A stretch of DNA of 64,000 nt from Kutzneria viridogrisea (GTDB lineage: Bacteria; Actinomycetota; Actinomycetes; Mycobacteriales; Pseudonocardiaceae), in NCBI GenBank assembly GCA_014138725.1, contig JACJID010000001.1:1-64000 (forward strand), given 5' to 3'. The notes beneath the pieces are model-generated. The model had not been told where the DNA came from and searched no databases. It saw nothing but the letters and a program-made list of their open reading frames with translations. The translations under genes and the position numbers were made by a program. Shown here piece by piece: positions 1-8,532 of this stretch (position 1 is its first letter; the number at the start of each line of letters is the position of its first letter).

Positions 1-1
1 G

Positions 2-1639
2 CGGCACAGCACCTCGGCGTACAACCTGGCCTGGCACCTCACCGGCAACGCGGCGGAGGCCGACGACCTGGTGGCCGAGGCGTTCGCCCGGGTGCTCAGC
101 GCGCTGCGCGGGGACGGCGGACCGAACTCCGCGTTCCGCACCTACCTGTTGACGACCCTGCGCAACATCGCCTACGAGCAGCACCGCAGGGACAGCCGGG
201 TCAAGCCGCAGGCCGACATGGCCGGGCACGAGCCGGTGGAGGTGCCGCCGGACCCGGTGCTGGCCGCGGCCGAACGCTCCCTGGTGGCGAAGGCCTTCAG
301 CCGGTTGCCAGAGCGCTGGCGCGCGGTGCTGTGGCACACCGAGGTGGAGGGCAGCAGCGTCACCGAGATCGCGACCCTGCTCGGGCTCACGCCCAACGGC
401 GTGTCCGCGCTGGCCTACCGGGCACGCGAGGGGCTGCGCCAGGAGTACCTCCAGGCACACCTGACCGAGACCCAGTCCACGGCCTGCCGGTCGGCGGTGC
501 CGCTGCTGGGCCGGTGGACTCGAGGCGGGCTCAACCGCCGCGAGACGGCTCAGGTCGAGGCGCACCTGGACAGCTGCGGGCGCTGCCGGGGCATGGCCGC
601 GGAGCTCACCGACCTCAATACGACCCTGCGCGCCGTGGTCGGCCCGCTGGTGCTGGGCGGTGTCGCCGCCTCGTACCTGGCCAGCACCCCGCCCGCCGCC
701 GCGATCACCCTGGCGAAGACCAGTTGGCTGCACGCGCTCGGCTGGCACAGCGCCGCCCTGGTCACGGCGGTGGTCATCGGTGTGGTGGCCGTGGACACCG
801 ATGCCATGCTGCCCGCGATGGCCGGTCCGGACACGTCGGTCGGCGCGGGCCTGCCCCCGTTCGCGGTCAGGACGCTGCCGCCGACCAGCCCCGCGACCAC
901 GACCACCGCGGCGGCGGCGCCCGCGAACTCCCCGGGCGCGGTCGCCATCCCGCCGCGGCCCGCCGCCTTCGCCATCAAGTCCACAGTGGACAGTGTGACG
1001 CTGGTGCGCGGCGGCAGCCCGGTCGACCTGCCGATCACCTTGCACAACAGCGGTGAGCGGGCCAGCGGCGTGCTCAGCACCACCCTGGCCCTGCCGCCGG
1101 GCGTGCGGTACCGGGGTGACGGCACCTGCACCCAGCGCGACGCCGCGCTGACCTGCCGCAGCGCCAAGGGGTTGGGGCCCAACGAGTCCAGCATGCTGAC
1201 CGTGCCGCTGGTGGCCGACAAGTCCGCGACCAACGGCATCATCACCGGCTCGGTCTCCGACGGGGCCGCCAGCGCGCGGCTGGGTGAGGTGCGGGTGGAC
1301 GTCACGCACGTCAACCCCTGGTCGGTGCGGGCCGGTTCCATCGACGTGGCCCAGCGCATCGCCAAGTTCTGGCTGACCGTCAGCAATTCCGGGGACGCCG
1401 CGGCCGAGGCCGCCATCGAGATCAGCGGCCCGCCCGGCGCGATGTTCGAGAACCTGGACTTCCTGCACTGCACGGTGATCGGCCCGCAGATGCGCTGCAA
1501 GGCCACCGTGGCCGCGCGCGGCGAGTTCGTGACGGGTGTGTGCGTCCAGTCCTTGGTCAGTGCCCTGAGTTCGGTGCAGGTGCGGGTGGTGTCCGGCGAG
1601 GACGAGACGCGGCGCTCGTTCCCCATCGGCTTCCAGTGA
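2..1639 (+). CDS. ECF sigma factor fused to anti-sigma-like zinc finger, membrane helix and outer domain (5' end cut by window)
   Basis: The reading frame is open from base 2, and the codons before the first possible start (GTG at 71) already encode conserved sigma region 2 (…NLAWHLTGN, then EADDLVAEAF), so the true start lies upstream. Numbering from base 71: region 4 helix-turn-helix lies near residues 80-125 (LPERWRAVLW, then VTEIATLLGLTPNGVSALAYRAR). A zinc-binding HxxxCxxC segment (HLDSCGRCRG) lies near 165-173, a hydrophobic helix near 222-242, a Thr/Ala/Pro linker, and then about 230 residues resembling DUF11/CARDB-type beta domains. Zf-HC2 plus a helix is the usual anti-sigma architecture, so sensor, inhibitor and sigma factor appear joined in one chain. 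Sigma factors with such C-terminal extensions are known in actinobacteria. The gene probably reports envelope state and precedes surface-polymer genes. Confidence 0.85.
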   Translation, partial: RHSTSAYNLAWHLTGNAAEADDLVAEAFARVLSALRGDGGPNSAFRTYLLTTLRNIAYEQHRRDSRVKPQADMAGHEPVEVPPDPVLAAAERSLVAKAFSRLPERWRAVLWHTEVEGSSVTEIATLLGLTPNGVSALAYRAREGLRQEYLQAHLTETQSTACRSAVPLLGRWTRGGLNRRETAQVEAHLDSCGRCRGMAAELTDLNTTLRAVVGPLVLGGVAASYLASTPPAAAITLAKTSWLHALGWHSAALVTAVVIGVVAVDTDAMLPAMAGPDTSVGAGLPPFAVRTLPPTSPATTTTAAAAPANSPGAVAIPPRPAAFAIKSTVDSVTLVRGGSPVDLPITLHNSGERASGVLSTTLALPPGVRYRGDGTCTQRDAALTCRSAKGLGPNESSMLTVPLVADKSATNGIITGSVSDGAASARLGEVRVDVTHVNPWSVRAGSIDVAQRIAKFWLTVSNSGDAAAEAAIEISGPPGAMFENLDFLHCTVIGPQMRCKATVAARGEFVTGVCVQSLVSALSSVQVRVVSGEDETRRSFPIGFQ

Positions 1640-1697
1640 CCTGGCTCACATCGCACGTCCTGGCGTCATCGCGGCACCGCAATTCCATCTGTACCGC

Positions 1698-2885
1698 ATG
1701 ATGCTCCCCGAGGTCCACCTGGTCTGCGGCACGCGTCCGGAGGCCGTCAAGCTCGCCCCGGTGGCGCTGGAGCTGCTCAGCGCGGGCCGGATCCGCCCGG
1801 TGCTCGTGGCCAGCGGCCAGCACCCGGCGATGGTCCGCCAGGCGCTGGCCGCCTTCGGGCTCACCCCGGACGTGGAACTGTCGCTGCACAGGGAAACCGG
1901 CGAACAAGCCGAGCTGTACTCGGGTCTGCTGCCCGAACTGGACGGACTGTGGGCGCGCCACAGGCCCGGCGCCGTGCTCGTGCAGGGGGACACCGCCACC
2001 ACCGTGGCCGCCGCGCTGGCCGCGTTCTGGCGGCGGATCCCCGTGGTGCACCTGGAAGCCGGGCTGCGCTCGCACGACATCGGCTCCCCGTTCCCCGAGG
2101 AGGCCAACCGCAGGCTGGTGAGCGTGCTGGCCGCCCTGCACCTGCCGCCCACCGACCGCGCCGCCCGGCACCTGGCCGACGAGGGCGTGCCGCAGGACAG
2201 GACCCTGGTCGTGGGCAACACGGTCGTGGACGCGATCCGCACGGTGTCCCGCCGTGGACGCGCTTTCACCGAACCGGCCCTGGTCGAGGTGGAGCGCCGC
2301 GCCCGCGCCGGGGAGCGCAGACTGGTGCTGGTCACCGTGCACCGCAGGGAGAACTGGGGCGGCCCGATCGCCTCGGTGCTGGCCAGCGTGCGCACCCTCG
2401 CACGGCGTTACCCGGACCTGGACGTGGTGCTGCCCGCACACCCCAACCCCGTGGTGTCCCAGCAGGTCCGCGAGGCGCTGCGGGATTGCCCGCGCGTGCT
2501 GGTCACCGAGCCGCTGGAGTACTCGGACCTGGCTCGGCTGCTGGGAAGTTGCACCCTGGTGCTGTCCGACTCCGGCGGCATCCAGGAGGAGGCGCCCAGT
2601 TTCGGCGTGCCGGTGCTGGTGCTGCGCGAGTCCACCGAGCGGCAGGAGGCCCTGGACGCGGGCTGCGCGCTGCTGGTGGGCACCGACGAGGAGCTGATCC
2701 TCGACGCGGCGCACCGCATCCTGAGCAGCCCCGAGGTGGCCGCCTCGATGGTCAGCGCGGGCAACCCCTTCGGGGACGGCCAGGCCGCGCGGCGCACCGA
2801 GGAGGCACTGGCCGTGCTGCTGGGGCTGGACACCCGGCTGCCCGACCGGTTCGAGCCGGGACAGCACCGTGCCCTCCTCCGGTGA
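1698..2885 (+). CDS. wecB: UDP-N-acetylglucosamine 2-epimerase (non-hydrolysing)
   Basis: This enzyme interconverts UDP-GlcNAc and UDP-ManNAc in the cytoplasm and supplies ManNAc-type sugars for surface polymers. At 395 residues it is close to the family length. The N-terminal VCGTRPEAVKLAPV, the central HLEAGLRS and FPEEANRRL, VTVHRRENWG, and SDSGGIQEEAPSFGVPVLVLR near residue 290 are hallmarks of the family, and the catalytic acidic residues of these motifs are present. Two consecutive ATG codons (1698 and 1701) are possible starts. The gene ends inside the next reading frame (17-bp overlap), and the downstream glycosyltransferases and exosortase suggest that its product feeds a cell-surface glycan. 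Confidence 0.93.
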   Translation: MMLPEVHLVCGTRPEAVKLAPVALELLSAGRIRPVLVASGQHPAMVRQALAAFGLTPDVELSLHRETGEQAELYSGLLPELDGLWARHRPGAVLVQGDTATTVAAALAAFWRRIPVVHLEAGLRSHDIGSPFPEEANRRLVSVLAALHLPPTDRAARHLADEGVPQDRTLVVGNTVVDAIRTVSRRGRAFTEPALVEVERRARAGERRLVLVTVHRRENWGGPIASVLASVRTLARRYPDLDVVLPAHPNPVVSQQVREALRDCPRVLVTEPLEYSDLARLLGSCTLVLSDSGGIQEEAPSFGVPVLVLRESTERQEALDAGCALLVGTDEELILDAAHRILSSPEVAASMVSAGNPFGDGQAARRTEEALAVLLGLDTRLPDRFEPGQHRALLR

Positions 2886-3618
2886 CGTGCTGCTGCGCTG
2901 GCGGGACCGCAGCGTCGCCAGCGGCTGGGCCTTCCCGCGCGACTGGATCCTGTGCGAGGCCGAGGACGTGGTGGACGCGCTGCTCTCCGGCGCCGACCTG
3001 ACCGGTCCGCTGGGGCGGCTGGGCCGGGCGCGGGCCAGGGCGGGCTGCGACCTGCGTGAGTCCCTGCAGGACGTGACGGCGCTGTACTCGCTGGTCGGCG
3101 AGGTGCAGGTCGAGCAGGACCTGCCCATCGGCTGGCTGCGCGCGGTGGCCACCGGCTGGGCCGACGAGGCGGTGCGCGGACTGGGCCGCACCAGGGTGGA
3201 CGACGGGCTCACCGGGTTGGTCACCCGCGCCTACCTGCGCACCCGGCTGGCCGAGGTGTACCAGGAGGACCAGGCCCGCGGAACGTCCACACCGGACCGT
3301 TACGCCCTGGTGGCCGTCTCGGTGGACCTGACCGAACTGCCCCGGCTGTCCCGGCTCAGCGCGCTGGTGCTGGTGGCCAACGCACTGCAACTGGTCTTCC
3401 ACGCTGGGGAGACCAAGGCGCTGGTCGCCCCGGCCACGGCCGCCGTGCTGGTCCGCACCTCGGCGCTGCCCGAGGGCCGGATCAAGGACGCGCGCCAGCT
3501 CATCGCGCAGCGGCTGGCGGCCGACGGGCTGTCCGCGGCGCGGGTCCGTGCCTGGAGCCAGCGGCTGCCCGCGCGTTACGAGTCGGCCTGTGATCTGGTC
3601 AACAGCCTTCGCGGCTGA
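2869..3618 (+). CDS. Degenerate GGDEF-like regulatory protein
   Basis: A 249-residue soluble protein with a GTG start that overlaps the epimerase gene by 17 bp, so it is probably translationally coupled. Residues near 108-125 (DDGLTGLVTRAYLRTRLAEV) match the typical beginning of a diguanylate cyclase GGDEF domain (D-x-LTGL-x-NR-x-x-L). The following YALVAVSVDL and LVANALQLVF fit the next strand and helix of that fold. No GG(D/E)EF signature is visible where it should be, so cyclase activity is unlikely. It may have become a binding or scaffold domain. The first hundred residues are helical and match nothing I recognise. The assignment rests on motif reading only. Confidence 0.55.
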   Translation: MPSSGDVLLRWRDRSVASGWAFPRDWILCEAEDVVDALLSGADLTGPLGRLGRARARAGCDLRESLQDVTALYSLVGEVQVEQDLPIGWLRAVATGWADEAVRGLGRTRVDDGLTGLVTRAYLRTRLAEVYQEDQARGTSTPDRYALVAVSVDLTELPRLSRLSALVLVANALQLVFHAGETKALVAPATAAVLVRTSALPEGRIKDARQLIAQRLAADGLSAARVRAWSQRLPARYESACDLVNSLRG

Positions 3619-3699
3619 GGTTTTTCGCGCAACCGCGTCACCGCCGGCCCCGTGCTGCATCTGGAACACGTCGCACAAGTCGGTTCGATCGGAGTGGTC

Positions 3700-4227
3700 A
3701 TGACCGTGTCACGCATCGCACGTGCGCTCAGCGGGGCGGTGTTGCTCGCGGCGGCCGGGCTGCTGCTGGCCTGGAGCGGTGTCCGCCAGTTGGAGTCCGA
3801 ACTTTTCGCCGCGCTGACCCGAACCACCATCGACTCCGGCGCGTACAGCTCCTCGGACGCCGCCGTGGTCTACCTCAACGCGGGCACCAGGGGCATGTTC
3901 GGGTTGGAGATCACCTCCTCCTGCACGATCGCCTACCCGCTGGCGGGTTTCCTGCTGCTGCTGGCCTTCCTGGCCCAGGTGCCGCGCTGGTCGCTGGCCA
4001 GGGTGTGGCTGGCCGGGCTCGGCTCCACCGCGGTGCTGGTCGCGGTCAACCAGGTCCGCCTGCTCGGCATCGCCTTCGCCAGCAGGGAATGGGGCCTGCA
4101 GACCGGGTACGAGATCAGCCACCGGGTGGTCGGCACCGTGATCACCCTGGTCGGCCTGGTGCTGGCCATCGCCATCGTGTTCGCCGTGATCGGCCGGGAC
4201 TCCCGCGCCGCACGGGCCGCCGCCTGA
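3700..4227 (+). CDS. Exosortase/archaeosortase-like membrane transpeptidase
   Basis: Exosortases are integral-membrane cysteine enzymes that recognise a C-terminal sorting signal and process or anchor exported proteins, often in bacteria that make exopolysaccharide. This 175-residue protein has four to five hydrophobic helices and shows the family triad in order: Cys75 (ITSSCTIAYPLAG), Arg120 (VNQVRLLGIAF) and His141 (YEISHRVVGT). The ATG at 3700 was preferred over an in-frame GTG at 3652 because GGAG lies five bases before it and the protein then starts just before the first helix. It is shorter than proteobacterial exosortases and close to the minimal catalytic core. It sits between a nucleotide-sugar epimerase and two glycosyltransferases, with a sorting-signal-like mini-protein directly downstream. 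Confidence 0.75.
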   Translation: MTVSRIARALSGAVLLAAAGLLLAWSGVRQLESELFAALTRTTIDSGAYSSSDAAVVYLNAGTRGMFGLEITSSCTIAYPLAGFLLLLAFLAQVPRWSLARVWLAGLGSTAVLVAVNQVRLLGIAFASREWGLQTGYEISHRVVGTVITLVGLVLAIAIVFAVIGRDSRAARAAA

Positions 4228-4243
4228 GGGAAGGACTGAGCTG

Positions 4244-4417
4244 ATGTACACCGTGGGACCCATCACGATCGGCGGTACCGGGGCCGGACTCGCCACGGCC
4301 ACCCTGGCCGCCACCGGGGTCAACTCCCTGTCCATCGGCATGGGCGGCGCGATCCTGCTGATCACCGGCGCGGTGCTGGTGCGGGCCGGGTCGATGAAGC
4401 GGCGGCGGGACAAGTGA
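4244..4417 (+). CDS. 57-residue protein resembling a free-standing C-terminal sorting signal
   Basis: This short gene starts 17 bp after the exosortase-like gene, with a strong GGGAAGGA ribosome site at 4228-4235. Its stop overlaps the GTG of the next glycosyltransferase gene (GTGA), so it sits fully inside the operon. The product has a short Gly/Thr-rich start, LAATG near residues 21-25, a hydrophobic helix (about 30-46) and a basic tail, KRRRDK. This is the tripartite layout of a cell-wall or exosortase sorting signal; LAxTG is also the motif class used by class E sortases of actinobacteria. There is no room for a mature domain, so it may be a small anchored peptide, a processed signal or a cofactor for the adjacent enzyme. 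The role is inferred. Confidence 0.65.
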   Translation: MYTVGPITIGGTGAGLATATLAATGVNSLSIGMGGAILLITGAVLVRAGSMKRRRDK

Positions 4418-5727
4418 TCAGCGTCGTCTCCGGCGTGGTCATCGCCATCGGGCTGTGCTACTTCCTGCTGGCGATGGTGCTGGGCATGCGCTACGCCCGC
4501 GTGCAGCGCCGCGAGCACGAGCGCACCCGGCGTGCGGGCGTCGTGCCGCACGCCCCGCGCATGGAGCTGTACTTCCTGGTGCCCTGCCTGAACGAGGAGC
4601 GGGTCATCGGGGACACCGTGCGCACCCTGCTGCGCGAGGCCCCCGGCTCACGGGTCGTGGTGATCGACGACGGCTCTGACGACGACACGGTCGGCCAGGC
4701 CCGTGCCGCGGGCGGCGGGCAGATGCTGCTGGTGCGCCGGATCCTGCCCGACGCGCGCAAGGGCAAGGGCGCCGCGCTCAACCACGCGTACCGGCACGTG
4801 ATGGCCGATGTGCGCAAGCGCGGGCTGGACCCGGAGAAAGTGCTGGTGTGCGTGATGGACGCGGACGGACGCGTCTCGGCAGGCGCGATCCCGCACGTGC
4901 TGCGGCTGTTCAGTGACTCGACGGTCGGCGGTGCGCAACTCGCCGTGCGCATCCGCAACCGCGACTCGTTCATCACCCGCATGCAGGACGTGGAGTTCTG
5001 GTCGGTGGCCGCCATCGCCCAGTACGGCCGGTCCTACACCCGCTCGGTCAGCCTCGGCGGCAACGCCCAGTTCACCCGGCTGTCCGCGCTGATCGACCTG
5101 GGCCGCGACCCGTGGTCCAGCTCGCTCACCGAGGACCTGGACCTCGCGCTGTGCCTGATGGCCAAGGGCTGGGCGCTGGTCACCACCCCGCACGCCTGGG
5201 TGGAGCAGGAGGCCGTGGACACCTGGCGGCGGCTGATCCGCCAGCGGACCCGGTGGTACCAGGGCCACATGATGTGCATCAACCGGCTGCCCGCGGTGTG
5301 GCGCTCCACCAAGCTTTCGCACATCGCCGCGCTGGAGGCCTCCCTGTACGTGCTGATGCCCTGGGTCACCGTGCTGCCCTGGTCGCTGATCTTCCACTAC
5401 ACCCTGTTGCAGACCGTTTTCGTGTGGAGCTACGTGGGCACCGACCAGTTCCTGGGCTCCACCGGGCTGTCCCGCGTGCTGTTCGTGCTCGTCTGGTACC
5501 TGCTGTCCTTCCTGCCGCACATCGTGGCCGGGTACGCCTACTCGCGGCGCAGTTCCGGCACGAGCCGGTTCAAGGCCGTGCTGTACGGACACGCCCTGGT
5601 GGCCTCGGGCTACGTGACGATCGCCGCCGCGTGGAGCGCCCTCGCCAAGATCATCGAGGGCTACTCGGGCTGGGCCAAGACAACGCGCAGCGCGGTGCAG
5701 GCCCCCGCCCGCTCGGAGGCGGCATGA
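4414..5727 (+). CDS. Processive family 2 glycosyltransferase, membrane-bound
   Basis: A 437-residue protein starting with a GTG that overlaps the preceding stop by 4 bp. An N-terminal helix (about 1-22) is followed by a GT2 domain with FLVPCLNEE, VVVIDDGSDDDT (nucleotide and metal site), the MDADGR donor-binding acid, TEDLDLAL with the catalytic acid, and RQRTRWYQGH, equivalent to the Q/RxxRW motif of processive synthases such as PgaC, hyaluronan and cellulose synthases. At least three C-terminal helices follow. It probably polymerises or transfers a sugar at the inner membrane face. The epimerase upstream makes a HexNAc-containing product plausible, but the donor cannot be read from sequence. 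Confidence 0.88.
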   Translation: MISVVSGVVIAIGLCYFLLAMVLGMRYARVQRREHERTRRAGVVPHAPRMELYFLVPCLNEERVIGDTVRTLLREAPGSRVVVIDDGSDDDTVGQARAAGGGQMLLVRRILPDARKGKGAALNHAYRHVMADVRKRGLDPEKVLVCVMDADGRVSAGAIPHVLRLFSDSTVGGAQLAVRIRNRDSFITRMQDVEFWSVAAIAQYGRSYTRSVSLGGNAQFTRLSALIDLGRDPWSSSLTEDLDLALCLMAKGWALVTTPHAWVEQEAVDTWRRLIRQRTRWYQGHMMCINRLPAVWRSTKLSHIAALEASLYVLMPWVTVLPWSLIFHYTLLQTVFVWSYVGTDQFLGSTGLSRVLFVLVWYLLSFLPHIVAGYAYSRRSSGTSRFKAVLYGHALVASGYVTIAAAWSALAKIIEGYSGWAKTTRSAVQAPARSEAA

Positions 5728-7772
5728 TCGGACTGCTGATCGCGCTGGCCGCCGTGCTCTTCGGCGCCGCGCTGCTGGCCGCCTGCTTCGGCCTGCGCAG
5801 GCGCTCCGACGTGGTCACGGCCGTGCTGGTGCTGTTCTTCCTGGCACTGGCCACGCTCGGCAAGCTGCTCGGCCTGCTCGGCGGCCTGCGCTCCGAGCCG
5901 ATGTTGTTGGCAGCACTGGGTTTCTGCGTCGCCGCCGCGATCGTCGCGCTGTTCGTGCCGATGGCCAACCGCGGGTTCATGGCCACGCTGCGGCTGTTCG
6001 CCCCGCCCTACCCCAACGCGCTGCACGCCCCGCTGGTGTGGATCGCCGCCCTGGGCGCCATGCTCGCGCTGGGCTACCGGTTGTTCGTCGCGGTCCGGTT
6101 GCCGCCCAAGGACTACGACTCGATCTTCTACCACCTGGTGAGCGTGTCCCAGTGGGTGCGCACCGGCTCGCTGTCCCGCCCGTTCCTGGACCTGGCGGGC
6201 ACCAACCCCTACACCGTGATCTGGGCCGACTCGTACCCCAAGGACGCCGAGCTGATCTCCACCTGGAGCGCGGTGTTCCGGGGTGACCTCCAGTACACGC
6301 AGGTCACCCAGCTGGCCTTCGCCGTGCTGCTCGGCTTCGCCGGGTACGGGCTGGGCCGCAGACTCGGCGCCAGCGCCGCCTGGTCGGTGCTGGCCGCCTG
6401 CACCGTGATCACCATCCCGGCCGCCCTGCTCCAGTTGGACACCAACTACGTGGACGTGGCGATGTGCGCCGCCGTCGTGGCCGGTGCCCAGTTCGCCGTT
6501 GCCGCACTAGGTATTGGTGGCGGTGACCGTCCACTGTGCACCGGAACCGGCAACTACGCGCTGCTGTCCGGCCTGAGCTTCGGCCTGGCCGCGGGCATCA
6601 AGGCCACCGGGGCCGCCTTCGGCGGGGTCACCCTGCTGGTCGTCCTGGTCTTCGCCATGCTGCACGTCCGCTGGCACAACCTGCGCCAGCGCCCCGGCGA
6701 GGGCATCGGCCTGGACCGCTGCGCCTCACGCCGCGCCACCCGCCTCGCCCTGGCGATGGCCGTGCCGCTGCTGCTGTTCGGCTCCTTCTGGTACCTGCGC
6801 ACCTGGTGGCACTGGGGATCCCCGTTGTGGCCCATGGCCTTCGGCCCGATGCCCGGCCCGATCGACCCGACCTACTTCTACCAGACGGTGAACCTGCCCG
6901 AGGCCTGGCAGACCGACCCGGCCCCGCTGGCCGCCGTCAAGATGTGGGGCTCGGCCGTCACCGCACCCTTCCAGCCCTGGAACCTGCTCTACCAGCAAGG
7001 CGGGCTCGGCGTGGTGTGGCTGTTCCTGGCCCTGCCCGCGCTGCTGTGGCTCTACGCGAGGCCGAGCAGGCACCGTGACGCCGCAGTCGGCCTGCTGCCG
7101 TTGGTCCTCGCCTCGTTCGTGGCCGGTTCCTACGTCGTGCCACGTTTTTCGCTGCCACTGGCCGTCGCGGGCACCGTCGCACTCGCCGTGCTGGCCACCT
7201 CGCTGCGTGCCCCCGCCTTCTCGGACAGCGCACGTCACCGGCTGCGCCAGGAGCCCAAGCTCTCGGCGAAGGCCAAGTCCGCACTGGCCTCCGTGCTCGC
7301 CGGCCTCGCCGTGCTGGGGCTGACCTTCAACGCCTCGTGGGCCACCACGGCGGGCAACTGGGACGTCACGCCCGGAAAGCGCTCCGCGGGCGACGTGATC
7401 ACCGCCGCGGTCGCCCCGGCCGAGCAGCGCCAGAAGATCTCCTACTGGGAGCAGTCCCAGCGGCTACAGGACAAACTCGTCGGCCACGCGCCCGTTGCGT
7501 TCCTGGAGAACGCCCCGCTCTGGCAGACCCTGACCACCACCGGCCTGGACATGCGGCGCGCGCTCTCCGTACTGCCCGCGGTGTCCAGTGTGGACCAACT
7601 GGCCAAGTCACTGCACGAGCGCGGACTGCGCTACGTGTACCTGTCCCAGGACTCCCCGGACCTGGTGTCGCAGCTGAAGTCGCCGACCGGCGGGCAGCGG
7701 TTCCGCCCCGTCTCCGACATCGACCGCGGCCAGGTCTACGAGCTGATCGATCCCCGAGGTGACCAGTCATGA
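5724..7772 (+). CDS. Multi-pass GT-C type glycosyltransferase-like membrane protein
   Basis: The ATG at 5724 overlaps the GT2 stop (ATGA) and gives a 682-residue protein. The same frame extends upstream to 5112, but that part lies in another frame of the GT2 gene and is not used. About eleven to thirteen hydrophobic helices are visible, and a large first outer loop carries PPKDYDSIFYHL, where the acidic pair resembles the DD/DE motif of GT39/GT83-like, lipid-phosphate-sugar-using transferases. The final 160 residues form a soluble outer domain. It probably adds a sugar to the polymer or protein handled by this operon. The donor and acceptor are unknown. Confidence 0.72.
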   Translation: MIGLLIALAAVLFGAALLAACFGLRRRSDVVTAVLVLFFLALATLGKLLGLLGGLRSEPMLLAALGFCVAAAIVALFVPMANRGFMATLRLFAPPYPNALHAPLVWIAALGAMLALGYRLFVAVRLPPKDYDSIFYHLVSVSQWVRTGSLSRPFLDLAGTNPYTVIWADSYPKDAELISTWSAVFRGDLQYTQVTQLAFAVLLGFAGYGLGRRLGASAAWSVLAACTVITIPAALLQLDTNYVDVAMCAAVVAGAQFAVAALGIGGGDRPLCTGTGNYALLSGLSFGLAAGIKATGAAFGGVTLLVVLVFAMLHVRWHNLRQRPGEGIGLDRCASRRATRLALAMAVPLLLFGSFWYLRTWWHWGSPLWPMAFGPMPGPIDPTYFYQTVNLPEAWQTDPAPLAAVKMWGSAVTAPFQPWNLLYQQGGLGVVWLFLALPALLWLYARPSRHRDAAVGLLPLVLASFVAGSYVVPRFSLPLAVAGTVALAVLATSLRAPAFSDSARHRLRQEPKLSAKAKSALASVLAGLAVLGLTFNASWATTAGNWDVTPGKRSAGDVITAAVAPAEQRQKISYWEQSQRLQDKLVGHAPVAFLENAPLWQTLTTTGLDMRRALSVLPAVSSVDQLAKSLHERGLRYVYLSQDSPDLVSQLKSPTGGQRFRPVSDIDRGQVYELIDPRGDQS

Positions 7773-8464
7773 CCAGCGCTGTGCCCCAGCAGCTCGCCCC
7801 CGTCCAGCCACTGGCGGGCCGGGTCGCCCCGCCCCGCGTGCTCGTGGTGGGCCGCGCCCCGCTGACCGCCGAGGGCATCGCCCGCGTGCTCGAACGCGCC
7901 ACCGGCGTGGTCCTCGCCGGGGTCACCTGCTCCATGTCCGTGGCGGTCAACATGATCGCCATGCGACACCCCAGCATGGTGGTGCTCGACGAGCAGATCG
8001 ACCCCAGCCTGTGCTCGGTGACCCGGTTCGCGTCCCGGCACGGGGTCGGCGTCGTGCTCGTGCTCGGGCCCAGCGGCCCGCCCACCGTGCGCGCCTCGCT
8101 GGGCAGGCGGGCCGGGGCCAACGCCGTGGTCTCCAGCACCGTCGCGCCCGCCGAACTGCTCGACGCCATCCGGCACACCGCCGCTGGCCGGCCGTTCGTG
8201 ACGCCCGAGCTGCGCACCGGCAGGCCCGTGCGGCTCGCCGGGCTCGGTGGACCGGGCGGCGCCCTGTCCCCGCGCGAGTCCGAGGTGCTGCACCTGATCG
8301 CCGAGGGCATGGACAACCACGGCATCGCCGCCGCGCTCGGCGTCTCGCTGGAGACCGTGCGGACCCACGTCAAGAACACCGCCCGCAAGCTCGGCGCCCG
8401 CGACCGCTCCCAGGTCGTGGCCATGGCCTACAAGTCCGGCTTCGTCGACCGCTTCACCCGGTGA
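7769..8464 (+). CDS. LuxR/NarL-family response regulator-like transcription factor
   Basis: The 231-residue product starts with an ATG overlapping the membrane glycosyltransferase stop by 4 bp, so it is the last gene of the surface operon. The N-terminal half has an alternating beta/alpha pattern like a receiver (VLVVGRAPLTAEGIARVLERA, then MVVLDEQIDPS), but the acidic pocket is incomplete because no acidic pair follows strand 1, so ordinary phosphorylation is doubtful. The C-terminal 65 residues are a classical LuxR helix-turn-helix (LSPRESEVLHLIAEGMDNHG, then VRTHVKNTARKLGARDRSQ). No histidine kinase is adjacent. It may control its own operon or the polyketide operon beginning 1.1 kb downstream. 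Confidence 0.85.
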   Translation: MTSAVPQQLAPVQPLAGRVAPPRVLVVGRAPLTAEGIARVLERATGVVLAGVTCSMSVAVNMIAMRHPSMVVLDEQIDPSLCSVTRFASRHGVGVVLVLGPSGPPTVRASLGRRAGANAVVSSTVAPAELLDAIRHTAAGRPFVTPELRTGRPVRLAGLGGPGGALSPRESEVLHLIAEGMDNHGIAAALGVSLETVRTHVKNTARKLGARDRSQVVAMAYKSGFVDRFTR

Positions 8465-8475
8465 GCGCCCTGGTG

Positions 8476-8526
8476 CCATGAAAGTGCCGTTCGAGGCATC
8501 TAACGCCACGAACGGCACTTTCATGG
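8476..8526. repeat. Perfect 18-bp hairpin repeat between convergent genes (family copy 1)
   Basis: The arms at 8476-8493 and 8509-8526 are perfectly complementary over 18 bp, with a 15-base loop. The stem core TGAAAGTGCCGTTC recurs in another perfect hairpin at 42234-42278. This copy lies between the ends of two convergent genes and could act as a bidirectional terminator, although neither arm is followed by a T run. The reuse of the same stem sequence 34 kb away points to a dispersed palindromic (REP-like) family. Confidence 0.85.
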
Positions 8527-8532
8527 CGCGGG

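Noticed and set aside
5112-5723. Upstream extension of the GT-C membrane protein frame
   Set aside because: It overlaps the GT2 gene in another frame with atypical composition; the ATG at 5724 has the 4-bp overlap used throughout the operon.
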